Below, piece after piece: positions 1 through 11,800 of a stretch of 64,000 nucleotides of DNA. Source of the DNA: Hygrocybe punicea (taxonomy: Eukaryota > Basidiomycota > Agaricomycetes > Agaricales > Hygrophoraceae); assembly GCA_963556145.1 (NCBI GenBank), contig OY744466.1, positions 2,976,001 to 3,040,000 of the forward strand, in the 5' to 3' direction. A program made the position numbers and the translations under genes. Positions within the stretch are counted from its first letter, which is position 1. Each line of letters begins with the position of its first letter. The notes beneath the pieces were generated by a model. It saw only the letters and a program-made list of their open reading frames with translations, did not search any database and was not told where the DNA came from.

Positions 1-770
1 TCACCAACCATATGGGGTCAGCCTTCCTGTCAGCTCAGTCTATTCTCAAAAATCCCCCATCGAGATCCTCTGGTGAATCGTTTTACTGAACTCTTCAGTG
101 ATGATTTTCAGACCAGGTGGACGAACTTTCTTGGACCGCTTTTCAACCAAGACCCTGCTTCCTTCACAGGAAATAAACCCACATGGAACGATATGCATCA
201 GTTTATTTGCAAGCTCAGTGTAGCTGGCTTAGGATCAACAACACAATCCTCCCTTACTGCGTTTCAACTCACAAATAATCTCACACTTGCACGCCTCTGC
301 ACGCCTCCTCTTGTAGAAGACGTAACAGCCTGGATATGGAAGATGAAGAAGGCTGGTGCTTATCGTGGTCTACAGGAACTAGGATTCAATGTCACATCTC
401 TCCACAGGACCCACACATCATTCAAATGTGTGTTCAAACACTTTGATGATAATCTGTCGCAGCGTGATCGGTCTTCAATGGGATTTGACATCGGTTGTGG
501 TGTCATTTTTGTGGAGCATATACTGTGCAAAGTCGTTCGCTGGGATAAGCGCTTGGTGTACAATTGTGGTCAGGGTGCCAGTCTGGTTGGGCTTGGAGAT
601 GTAGCGGCTGGTAAGGTAACATGGGCAAAGGGTGCTAATCATGACGATGCATCCCTTTTTCCAATTCCTCTTAAAATGAGTCAGGATCGTCTGACAGAGC
701 TTTTGGTTGACGGTAAGATATCTCTTATATATTTGTTATTGGTTCTCATATCACCTCTTCAGCTTCTTAG
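1..770 (+). CDS. Gene alpha, 3' part: conserved fungal hypothetical protein
   Basis: Open in frame from the first base of the window, so the 5' end lies outside. The last 239 residues are visible. An intron at 713-762 (GTAAG...CAG) splits an Ala codon; after splicing the protein ends Val-Asp-Ala-Ser and stops with TAG at 768-770. Unspliced translation would instead run to about 804 through a hydrophobic tail, which I take as intron translation. The sequence is Trp- and Leu-rich with no signal peptide or recognisable catalytic motif. It resembles, from memory, an uncharacterised multi-copy mushroom family; function unknown. It converges on beta, 236 bp downstream. A short mirrored piece lies at 63,902-64,000. 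Confidence 0.6.
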
Positions 771-1006
771 TTCCATTGCCCTAAATTCTGAATACGTCAC
801 TTGAACTTTTGACTTGGTTGTAACATTAATGTATCTTACTGTACTTGTATGTGATGCGGTCCCATGATTTATATCGAGTTTCACATGTTTTGTTATGCAT
901 GTATTTTGTGCTACTACTACTCAATTTGTCTGTTGGTGATTAAACCGAAGATTTTATATGATTGAGTCTTTGATTAAACAGTGTTAAATATCTGAAATGT
1001 CTCATA

Positions 1007-2149
1007 CTACGTCTCTTGTTCATCCTCAGAAAAGTCCGCATTCCTCTTTAATGTCTTTAAAACTTTGGGCTTCTGAAACAATGCTTGTGCTTGTGCAAGC
1101 GCAGCTTTCTGATAAGACATTAACAATTGGGATAACAACGGACAATGAAATTTGATTTCCAACCTTTGTGAATGTATTGTCAATCAAGGCAAGCGATCGA
1201 AGCACAATCACAAGTCTAAAATCTTTGCTGACATTGTTTTTATCACCACTGGCAAGAGGGACTACCAAGAATGAAAGTCGTGCTTCCACAATATCTCCGA
1301 CAGAAATATTGGTTGGATTCATGCGGGTATATCTAAGGTAGAGTATTTGACATGGGAAATTTCATATAACTGTAAACCTTACCGGAAGCTACCATCATCC
1401 TTTGTCGCCCTTTGAAAATAGCCAACTTCATTATCCACAGTATGGCGATACTTGGAATCTACAGATGCCAGAATTCCATCAGGATCAACAAGGTTGTTGA
1501 AAGGTACAACTTCAGCAGATGCCGCAATTGCACCAGTGCTGAAATATCGGTTGCCAGCTCCTACAACAATCCATTCCTCGAACATATCAGGCATCCAGTC
1601 TTTTAACGTGTCCGAATGCATATGCTTGGCAAAGGTCGAACAAATTGTTGATATACCCTCCAAAGCCGCCTTGTACTTGTGGGTATCCAAACCAGTCAAT
1701 TGTATTGCCTGCCTAATACGCATTGGATTCCTGAAATTTGAGTAAGTTCTTCATTCACGTCATTGTGCTGGAAATACCTGGGTAGCTTGAGAACTGGTGG
1801 TAGTTCACAGTGAGTGAGGATGCCTGTCAGACGTAATACTACTTCTTCAGGTCCTTCTCCCAGTCCCCCCTTTACAAGTTGGTACTGATGACGGTCTTTC
1901 TTATAGCGGACTTGCAGTGAATCAAGAAGGCCATCAGCCTGTATGCAGCTAAGTTTTTGCTGTGTCGCAAAGATATTCAGGCTCTTACTTTAGTCAACGT
2001 GCAGAGATAGCTAGCTTGCTTGGAACCGTTATACTGTATGGAGGCTTCAAGTTCCAGTTTTTCACCTGTAATTATATGATTGAATCAAGCTATGACAGTA
2101 TAAAATTCTTCTACTCACCAGCAGCTACCAGCTCATAAAACTTATTCAT
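1007..2149 (-). CDS. Gene beta: conserved fungal hypothetical protein (six exons)
   Basis: Six exons splice into a 295-residue protein. In the mirror copy they are 62,523-62,553, 62,607-62,683, 62,734-62,894, 62,942-63,289, 63,340-63,508 and 63,564-63,665, and phases agree at every junction. All introns are GT-AG and 47-55 bp except the first, which is 53 bp. The last has a non-consensus GTTGGA donor; without it the frame stays open only briefly. The C-terminal half contains a 'VGDIVEARLSF' segment followed by a strand-rich 'VIVLRSL' stretch, reminiscent of a small beta-barrel, but I do not recognise a named domain. It is divergent from gamma across a 402-bp spacer with repeated E-boxes. Reading frames are intact in both arms. 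Confidence 0.65.
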
Positions 2150-2551
2150 AGATTGCTATGGGAGGGAGGTACTTGCATATACAGACTATATATGCAGATT
2201 TTCGCACGTTGGATTATATTCATATTGGTATGTCTTGTAACAAATAGCATTGATTAGGTCTCTGGCTGTTCTCCTCTAATATATACTTTAACCAGATAAA
2301 ATCGCCTCATTAATGTGCAATCTGTATTTGTCGCACTACACATGAACATTCTGTACAGTTAACAATTTGTTGAGCACATGTCTTGTAGAATGTGCTGGAA
2401 AGACGATTACATTTCTGGTACACGTGATACATCACGTCTTGTAGAATATGCTGGAAAGACGATTACATTCCTGGTACACGTGATACATGTGTATCATTAT
2501 TTGTAAAAAGAGGTTATTGAAAACAAACTTGTCCTTGTATTTTACTGTATC
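2150..2551. promoter_or_regulatory. Shared promoter spacer of beta and gamma with tandem CACGTG repeats
   Basis: A 402-bp non-coding spacer separates the divergent starts of beta and gamma. It contains a 56-bp unit repeated in tandem from about 2,381 to 2,490, each unit with the palindromic E-box CACGTG (2,421-2,426 and 2,477-2,482) inside GGTACACGTGATACAT. CACGTG is the classic bHLH site. The duplication and position suggest a common regulator of both genes; this is inference. The same repeat is present in the other arm at about 62,182-62,291. Confidence 0.45.
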
Positions 2552-5307
2552 ATGTCATCCATGTCCCGTCGTGCTGCAACAAAGCAAAGCTCCAAGTATG
2601 TTTTCATTTCTGATTTAGCATAACTATTCCACCTGGGACTGATTGCTTTGAATTAGATCTATTTCTCGTAAAAAAGCAACCAAGCAAGTCAACGAGCGTG
2701 AATATGGTTCCAGGTATTCATTAAACTTCTACATGTCACTACTTACTAAGATGTTTCTACAGTGACATGGATGTACTGTATGTTGTTCAGGACTTTACAC
2801 ATCAACTCACAACTTACATTAAATAGAGGGGAATCGGACGTTGACAATGTCATCAAGTATCTACTTGTTCTTGCCTTAGTGACTGACCACTCATCCACTC
2901 ATTTCTAAACAGAGATGTGTCATCAAAGATTAATCCGTCCACTCCTACAAGGGCTTCCCGATCCATCCAGCGTTCCAAGAAACGCGCTGTATCTGAGTCT
3001 GACTCTGAAGGTCAGCCTATTGCAAAGCTACCGTAAGTGCCACCTTTGTGTATTCTAGGTCATTGGTTTAGCACACAATAGGGTTAACAAACGCCAAAAG
3101 TCTTTGTATGCATGCGTAAATGACTTAGCCATTTTTATCATGTGCTGACTTTGCAAATCTAGAAATAACAAGAAGTCCAAGTCCAAAGATGTTCCATTGG
3201 TTTATGAGGATGAGGATGAGGATGATGTATTTTTGTAAGCACCAACCGCTTTTGCATTATCTGTTAACATGAACATGCTGATGGGACATTTACTAGCGTT
3301 AAATCTAACACAAAGAAAGCAAAAGGGTATGTATCATATGATTGCAAATACACTATATTAACCGTATATCTGTTACCATCTATCAGCCATCAGTCTGACT
3401 CTGCATTAATTGATGTTGACGCTGAAGAATCTGAAGGGTATGCCACTTTACATTTGTGGATATGTGCTGAGGAGATGTTATCAATAGTCTTCCTGTACCG
3501 GATGATATGGCTACTGACAATATTTCTGAGGATAATCAGTCAGTGGCACGTACTAATTGTGCAAAGTAAGTTTGTGTTGATTCTGTGTGGTACTTCCCTT
3601 ATAATCCTTCACAGGGTTGTGGACAGTGATAGCGATATTGAGTTGGTCAAGTTTGTCGCTCATATGTTACTGTATCCATGCATCAATACTAATATTCTGT
3701 AGTCCTCATGTCAAAGGAAGAAAGGAGCGGTGAGTTATTCAAACTGATGCTTCATAGGTATACTTGATTCACACCATACCAGAGTACGTGTACAAGAAAC
3801 GTCAAACATCACCAATGAATCAAAGGGCTCAAACGATGAAGCTATGATACGTTCTTCAGGCAAGAATACCAAGTAGGAGCTGTCTTCATCTCTGGAGTTA
3901 CGCTTATATTTCCGTAGGACTGTGGTCAAGAAGAGCAAATTCAAACCAGCGACACCCAGTGAGAATATGGTTCCAGTATATCAGAGGACAACTGAGAACA
4001 AGTTTAGTTTTTCATCGTTGATCATGTTCACCATTTGATTAGTTTCCAGGCCAGTATCCAAGGGCAAGAAGAAAGTCACCGACCAGGAGGAGAAACTTGT
4101 GTATATGGAGGATTTGCCTGAAGCGTACGTATTGCGTATCTAATTCTATATGGCAGCTGATTAGGTAATAGTGATTCGTTTGTTAATCCTACTACTGAGA
4201 AGGCACCATTGGACTGTGAAGTCACTGACCCGGGTCTGTTTGATCCTTTCATTGCTGACACATATGGAAATCTTCCTCACCTCCGGTGTGTATGTTGTTT
4301 CTCAAGTCTTATTCTAACTCACATGTTCGATCAAGTGCTGGTACACTTGTCACATCAAACAATGGACTGAATCCCATGGGTCCCTTTTATTTGAGCTTAA
4401 TTCCTGATGTTTGTCCAGGTGTCAATATCGAGTGAGATTTATTTTATTACATTGAAAAATATACTGATGTAGTTACTCACCAATATAATTAATAGTGTTA
4501 TCATCAAGGCCATTACGTTCACGAGAGCTGGGATCTTTGTTAATCCTTCACGTGCATCACCCTCTATTGTCAAGTCTGCTGCATCTTCTGATTCTGTTCG
4601 GAGCACAAGATATGCCATTCAAGCGAACGCTCCCCACAATTTTCTCTACACCATTTTCACTTCCGTTCTTGCTGTCAACTCCTCCAATTTGCATGAGCGT
4701 GATCCTCAAGGGATGTTCCGCCAGATAACCGGCACTTTGTGCACCCAGGAGTGGGAACGCTTCTGTGCCTTCTTTTGTATGGTTTTTAAGGCCAAAGAAC
4801 TTCATGCCCAGATCTATGAAGATGCGATATCCATCAGCACCAGAGCCAAGCCTAAGGACGGTGGAGGTAAACCATGATTAACTTTGTTAATATGATTGCT
4901 GAGTTGTGTATAGACCGTTCTCAGCAAGGATTCAGCCGTTTGTTGGCTAAAGGCTCACCTGCCAAATCACCTGTTAAAGTAGCCGGATCATCGAGGACTG
5001 GAGCAGTGAAGGGTGCTCTCAATTTTGATGACCATGGTGAGTTGTCGTATTTCGTTAAATTGTGTTACCAATCATTAATATGTGCTATGTATGTAACTCA
5101 GTTCCAATTTACGATGGGAGAAAGGGCAACTTCAACACGAATCAACTGCAACTTCTAGATACAACGTTGAATCCTTGGACTGACGATTTATCTGGCAGCG
5201 TCTGTCTTGTTGGATACACCGCGAATACTTGGGTTGGCAAAGAGCTTTCCACGCAGTTGTCACTCAACGTGCAATGGGTTGTCGTCCTCGCATCATGCAA
5301 TGAGTAG
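2552..5307 (+). CDS. Gene gamma: multi-exon conserved fungal hypothetical protein
   Basis: About a dozen or more short exons with ~50-bp introns. The first exon starts at ATG 2,552 or, more likely, at in-frame ATG 2,561, because 2,552 is ACG in the A' copy. The N-terminal third is Ser/Lys/Arg-rich (RRAATKQSS, then KKRAVSESDSE) with an acidic run EDEDEDD near 3,205-3,230, consistent with a nuclear, disordered region. The folded part begins near 4,150 ('DPGLFDPF') and runs through a large exon at about 4,495-4,865. The end is a strand-rich segment with 'VPIYDGRKG' near 5,105 and 'LSLNVQWVVVL' near 5,270, stopping with TAG at 5,305-5,307. Exon boundaries in the first half are approximate. Similar proteins are frequent in mushroom genomes as I remember them; no function is known to me. 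Confidence 0.6.
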
Positions 5308-5842
5308 TATTTGATTATCTCCAATATCTGTCGCTGAATACCTTGTATATACCTGTACCACCTCCACCCCCCTTTGGATTCGTCTTTGTCTGGAATTGTC
5401 TGTTGATACCCTAGCCTGTACATTTTTGTATTCATGTTTTAAATTATTGCCAGCCGGTCTGCATATTGTTCTTGTCTGATTACTAAGAGTTTTTCTTACT
5501 CTGAAAGCTAAACTCCGAAAATTAAACTCAACGGTTTCAATACTCTTGCCTGCATACCATGTTGTTCCACTGTGTTGTGTTTCTATTATTGTTGCTTTTT
5601 CCTGCTCCATCTTGTCATTTGAACAGTGCTAAGGTGGGTGTCATAACTAGATTGCTGTCTTGCCGCAACTAATATCTATCGAGAGTATAGGCTAGTTCAA
5701 TTGACCTGTATCATATGGCATATACAGATGATGCGGACATGTTTGCTGGTATATATTTCAAAATCCCATAGTCATTTGAAGCTGATAAGAATCATAGACA
5801 CAAATGCATCATCGAGTATATAACTTCTGACCAATCGCATTT
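5308..5842. other. Spacer between gamma and Rep, no gene seen
   Basis: 535 bp, AT-rich, with only short shadow ORFs on both strands. No hairpin left end of the TACGAG type is present, so this is not where element A begins. It should hold the gamma terminator and the Rep promoter, but I see no specific motif. Confidence 0.5.
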
Positions 5843-8800
5843 GTGTTAGCTGACCTATTCATAACAACAGAAACATCTCATGGCCTTGTCCATAAGGTAC
5901 AAGGCTGGGTGTTATACTATCGTCCTGATACACCCCAGGATAGGGTGTTATACTATCGTCCTGACACACCCCAGGATAGGACACAAATATCTATTTATCG
6001 TCTTGCTGTGTCCCAAGACAGGGTGTTATACTATCGTCCTGACACACCCCAGGATAGGACACAAATATCTATTTATCGTCTTGCTGTGTCCCAAGACAGG
6101 GTGTTATACTATCGTCCTGAAACACCCCAGGATAGGACACAAATATTTTCTTATCATCTTGTTCATCTGTCCCAAGACTGGGTGTTATATCATTGTCCTG
6201 ATACACCCCAGGATATGGTGCTTTTTTATCATCCTGTTTATGCACCGCAGAACTTGAGTGTAAAAACACAATCATCTTATCATCTTGCTCATGTGTCCCA
6301 TAACATGCTCTTGAATTATCAACCCGATGCACTCCAGGATATGGTGCTTTTTTATCATTCTGTTCATGCACTGCAGAACCTGAGTTTAACGACACAAATA
6401 TCTCCTTATCATTTTGCTCATGTGTCCCAAGACAGGCTATTCAATTATCAAGCTAATGCATGCCAGGATATAGTGTTTTTCTATCATTCTATATATAGGT
6501 CTGCACCACAGAAATTGATTTCAAGGACACAGACAATGTGTGATTATCTTGCTCATCATGTGCCCCACAGGAGAATATTAAACAATAGTGGAGATTATCA
6601 TTTTTCTCATGATATCTCTCATATAACAGAAGAAACAGTACAATGTCTTCCTGACCTAGATCACCTTTGTTCAAACCATTGGATTTTAAAGCCCAACAAA
6701 GAACTACCATTTATTATTGAATTCTATGTACGACTTCTTCTATATGTCAATGCATCCATGCATGACTCATTATTTGTGCATGAAATACTTCCCCGGAAGT
6801 GTCAAAGAATACATCTAAAGCTGCTACAAAACATGTATGTAGCACATGACTTTGCAGTATATATGCAAAAATATCAAACATTAATGATATATAGTTTATT
6901 GTTTATCTTTCAAGTATTTCTGGTATATTATTCACAATATTTTATAGGTCTTAATGTCATATGTACCACTGCTTTGAAACATGAATCTGCATCAGATAAT
7001 AAATATTGCTCTAATGATAATACCAAGGAGAACGATACAAATATGCATAATATTGTTGGTGGTGGATCAAAGTTGTTCATATTTAATGAGCTGTCTCCTT
7101 ATTTATCAAATTCCATAAGATATCCTACTCATGTGAAATTCAAATTCAGAGAATATATAAAACAATCAGATACAAGAACTGATACATTAAATACATTAAC
7201 ATGTTTTGTGCCATGGGATGTGTTATTACCACAATTAACAACAGATCAACTAAAGTCCATTGCAGCAGCTCATAATATTGTCACATATGCTAGATCTCAT
7301 AAGGCAGATATTCAAACTTCAATCAAGAGCCATATATGTGCAAGTTGTGCTCAATATCTACCTGTATTTGATGTCATAGATATTGAAGTTTTAAATAAGG
7401 AATCAAAGGCATCTAATGCAAGAGCAGTGAAACGATATCAAAGCCAAAATATAGAATACAAAGTAAAAAATATGCAATCAGTAACAAGATATCAACAAAC
7501 AAAAGGTGTAGAATACAAAGTAAACAACTCACATTCTGTGATAAAATACCAACAAAAAAAAGGTGTAGAATATAAATTAAATCATGCAAAGTCAGAACAG
7601 AAATACAAAAATAAACACAAAAACATATTTCCACCCCCACCTCTCACAGCTGCTCTACAACATACAATTATAGCTAACGCATGTCAAGATATGTCACCTG
7701 ATCAGATATCAGAATCAGGATGTGCGATATGTGGTCAATTGACTTCAATTAAAGATTTATTAAAGCTCTCTAATGTCAACGCAGACTTGAAGATATTAAG
7801 AAACCCAGATGTGACACAAGCAGAGCGGTTGACTGCTGAAGATCCCATCAAAGGCTTGGATGGCCCTGTCTTAATTAAACAGCTGCACAATATATGCATA
7901 AGTTGCCATAAATCTTTGACAAAAAACAAAGTCCCATTGTTGTCATTAGCAAATGGAAAATGGTTAGGAGATGTTCCAGTACAGTTGATGGATTTATCAT
8001 TTGCAGAACAGTTGCTGGTTGCAAGAGTACGACACAATCGTTGCATTGTAAGAGTGTCTTCAGGGATGCATAAAATGCAAGCAAATGCAATCACTTTTGC
8101 TAATCCTATTCCTAAAGTATATGATATTCTACCTCCACCCATTGAAGACTTGGATGAAGTTCTGGCATTTATTTATACAGGACCATGTAAGCCCACTAAA
8201 TCAGACTTTGAGAGAACACCTCTTCTTGTAAGAAGAAACAAGGTTAAAGCAGCATTGGAATGGTTGAAGTTGAATCATTGTAATTATTACGATCTGGAGA
8301 TATCACAAAGAAATCTTGATCAGTATCCAGAAAATGGTCCTCCAGTTGTTGTAGATTATCATCAATCTTTTACAAATAAAAATCCAGAGTCAACAGCTGT
8401 TAATGACATTGAAGAGGAAGATGGTGTTGAAAATGTCCATTTGTTGTTCATGGTTTGACAGGTGAAGAATATTCCAACAAAAGTGCCAAAGCTCTCAAGG
8501 CCATTGCATTAAAGCATTTGACTTCAAATGAAAAAGTTCTAGCCATAGGTCATGCAGCTCATCCTGAATCTATTTATGGCAATCCACAGTTATTTCCTCA
8601 AATGATGCCCTGGTTGTTTCCATATGGACTTGGTGGAATTGGCAATGCCTATCAGCAGGGAGAATTATCAGATATTAGACACAAAAGACATTTGCTTATG
8701 TATCATGACAAAAGATTTCAAAAAGATCCATATTTTCCATTGATTGCATTCAATCACGAACAGATAAAACAATGCACTACAGCAGGATATTTATTAGCGG

Positions 8801-11800
8801 AAAAGTCAAAATTCCAGGAGATTTCTAATAGGTTGTTAGATGTCAACATTCATACACTAGCAGACATTTCTAAAAGAATGGAAAATGGTGATAAAGTAAT
8901 ACCAGAAACAGATGAGGAAAAATTGTGTTTTAAACTCATTAATGATATTGATCATGTTGGAGGTGGTGTAAAAGGATCTGTCACCAGCAAAAAATATATG
9001 CGCAATGAAATTTGGTCTTTGATTTCATTTGTTGGTGCACCCTCTTGGTTTATTACATTTGCTCCTGCCGACAACAAACATCCAATCTCATTATATTTTG
9101 CAGACACCAAAGAAACATTTAATCCTGTTCTAAGGGATTATAATGAAAGATATTGATTAATTGCCCACAATCCAGTAGCTGGTGCAAGATTTTTTCATTT
9201 TATGACACAGTTATTCATTAAGCATGTACTTGGTGTTGGAGAAAATCATCCAGGAATCTATGGCAATACAGAAGCATATTATGGAACAGTTGAACAACAA
9301 GGACGGTTGACATTGCATATGCATATGCTCTTGTGGCTTAAAGGAGTATTATCACCGCAACAAATCAGAGACAGAATTATGGATCCAAATTCTGATTTTC
9401 AACAAAGATTGGTGGAGTATCTTGAGAGTGTGCATATTGGAGAGTTTGTTACTGGATCCATGGCTGATGTAAAAGCCAACATTGAAGAAAACAGTCAATC
9501 TAAGGATTATCAGGATCCTACTCAGACATTACCGGATGCACCTCCACCAATGTGCAATAAGTCAAATCATGTTTGTAATGAACATTGTTCTAACAAGTCA
9601 CAACTTAATTTGTGGTGGGATAAATTTTCAAGTATAGTTGATGACTTGATTATGCGTTCTAATATACATAATTGTGGTAGAAATCAGTCAAGTAGCGAGA
9701 AGGCCAACAAAAAAGATAGACCGACGTGTATGAACAAGCATGGCAAATGCAAAGCCAGATTTCCAAGACAAACCTTTGAACAGACTCAAATTGATCCTAA
9801 ATCAGGAGCTTTGAACATGAAAAAAGGTGAAGCTTGGATCAACACATTGACACCATGCATAACATATCTTCTTCGGTGCAACTCAGATGTGACAAGCCTC
9901 CTCTCAGGTACTGCTATCAAGGCTATAGTGGCATATGTCACTGATTATGTTACAAAACCTGGTCTGAAAACATACACTATCTTTGACTCTATTCGGAGTG
10001 TTTTTACTAAAAATTCTGAAATGCTGGGAGGATCTATGAAACAAAAAGACAAAGCTAGACGTTTGATAACACAGATAATTAATTCATTGACATCAAAGAT
10101 GGAAATAGGTGGTCCAATGGCATCTTTGTATCTGCTAGGTAATCCAGATCACTATACAAGCCACAAGTTTGTAACAGTGTATTGGAAAAGTTATGTGAGA
10201 GAAACAATGAAGGTGTTCAAATCTGACCAGGATACTGTTGAAAACAGTGAGACAGACAAGGTTCTCTTGCAAAAAAACCAAAATCAATATGTTGGCTTTA
10301 CAGCAGTCCATGATTACATGTATAGACCAAATACCTATAATGTTACATGCCTATATGAATGGATACAAATGGCAAGACGAGTAAAAATACCTACTCCAAC
10401 ACAGAAAAATCATAATGCTCAAAACAGTGATGATGAGCTGGACTTGATTGATTCAAATGCAAAAAATCAACAATATGAAGCAACAGCTGGATGTAATCTC
10501 AGGTCACTAGGTGATATTGATGATGATGAGCTCAATTTGGGAAATAATGAGAATAGAGTTGACAGTTGCAATGAAAATAGTGATTACAGTGGTAGTTATG
10601 ATAGCAACACTGATTCAAGTGGGTCTATTACTGCTGATGAAGATGGAAATGACATTTCTAAAGAGGACAGTGATAATGCCTGCAATATTAATGCAAATTC
10701 AGATTCAATTGGTTCTGATGGCACAGACAATAAACAGGCTCATAAATATTTTTTGTCAGCTCATCCATTACATGAAACACACTGGATAGAATATCATTCA
10801 TCATATAAAAAAGTTGTGCCTAACTTTGTAGGTGGTTCACTTCCAAGAAGAGATCGAGGAGATAGAGAATATTACTGTGCCACCATGCTTACTTTATTCA
10901 AGCCCTGGAGAACAGGCCAAGATCTTAAGAATAACAATGAGTCGTGGGATGAGGCATTCACAGACTATAAATTTACATCACGACAAAGCCAAATAATGGA
11001 TCATTTTAATATTAGATATGAATGCAATGATGCTCGAGATGATTATTCAGCTCAGCTCAAAAAGGGTGATGCTACAGCTGGTATATTTCATTCTTGGATG
11101 ACATCAGAAGAAATGGATAACATGGATGATATCAATGAGAATGGTCATGGTGATGATTTTGGTGATAATGAAGGAATTGATAATGAGGATTATGGATTAA
11201 ATAAATACTCGACCCTTGGATCAAAAGGAAGACTAATCAATGCACAAATGAATGCCACTGAAGATAGTGTCAGAAATGCTGGTTGGCTGGATTTCAGTCC
11301 TGATGGCATCAATACAATTGATACTTCTCCACTTAAGCCTGAAATCATACAGCCTGGTGGTAAATGGAAAACAGCTGTTCAAGATAAAAGACAAGAAATC
11401 ATTGCTGATAGAAATGCACGTGTCGCTAATGCTGAACACACCAGAAAAACTCATGCATCTGAAAATGACGTTAAAGTTGTTGACCAATCATATTTAAAAC
11501 ATGATTTCCAAGCAAAGATGCAAGTTGTTCAGGAATTGATAGATGGCACAGTTACTTTTTTCAAATTAAATACTGAACAACAAAGAGCATTTAGAATTGT
11601 TGCTAATCACACTGCGACTTTAAATTCAGATCAGCTAAAAATGTATCTAGGTGGCATGGGTGGAACTGGCAAAAGTCAAGTAATCAAAGCACTCAAGCAT
11701 TTGTTTGAACATAGACATGAATTACATCGTCTTGTTATACTGGGTCCAACTGGAACATCTGCAGCATTACTGGGTGGCTCAACTTACCACTCATTCCTAG

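Noticed and set aside
5905..6150. CRISPR-like array
   Set aside because: The repeats are coding, contiguous and lack unique spacers, and the sequence is eukaryotic.
8420..8460. Programmed ribosomal frameshift in Rep
   Set aside because: The homologous F Rep is open through this point without a shift, and a true stop follows at 9,154, so decay is the simpler reading.
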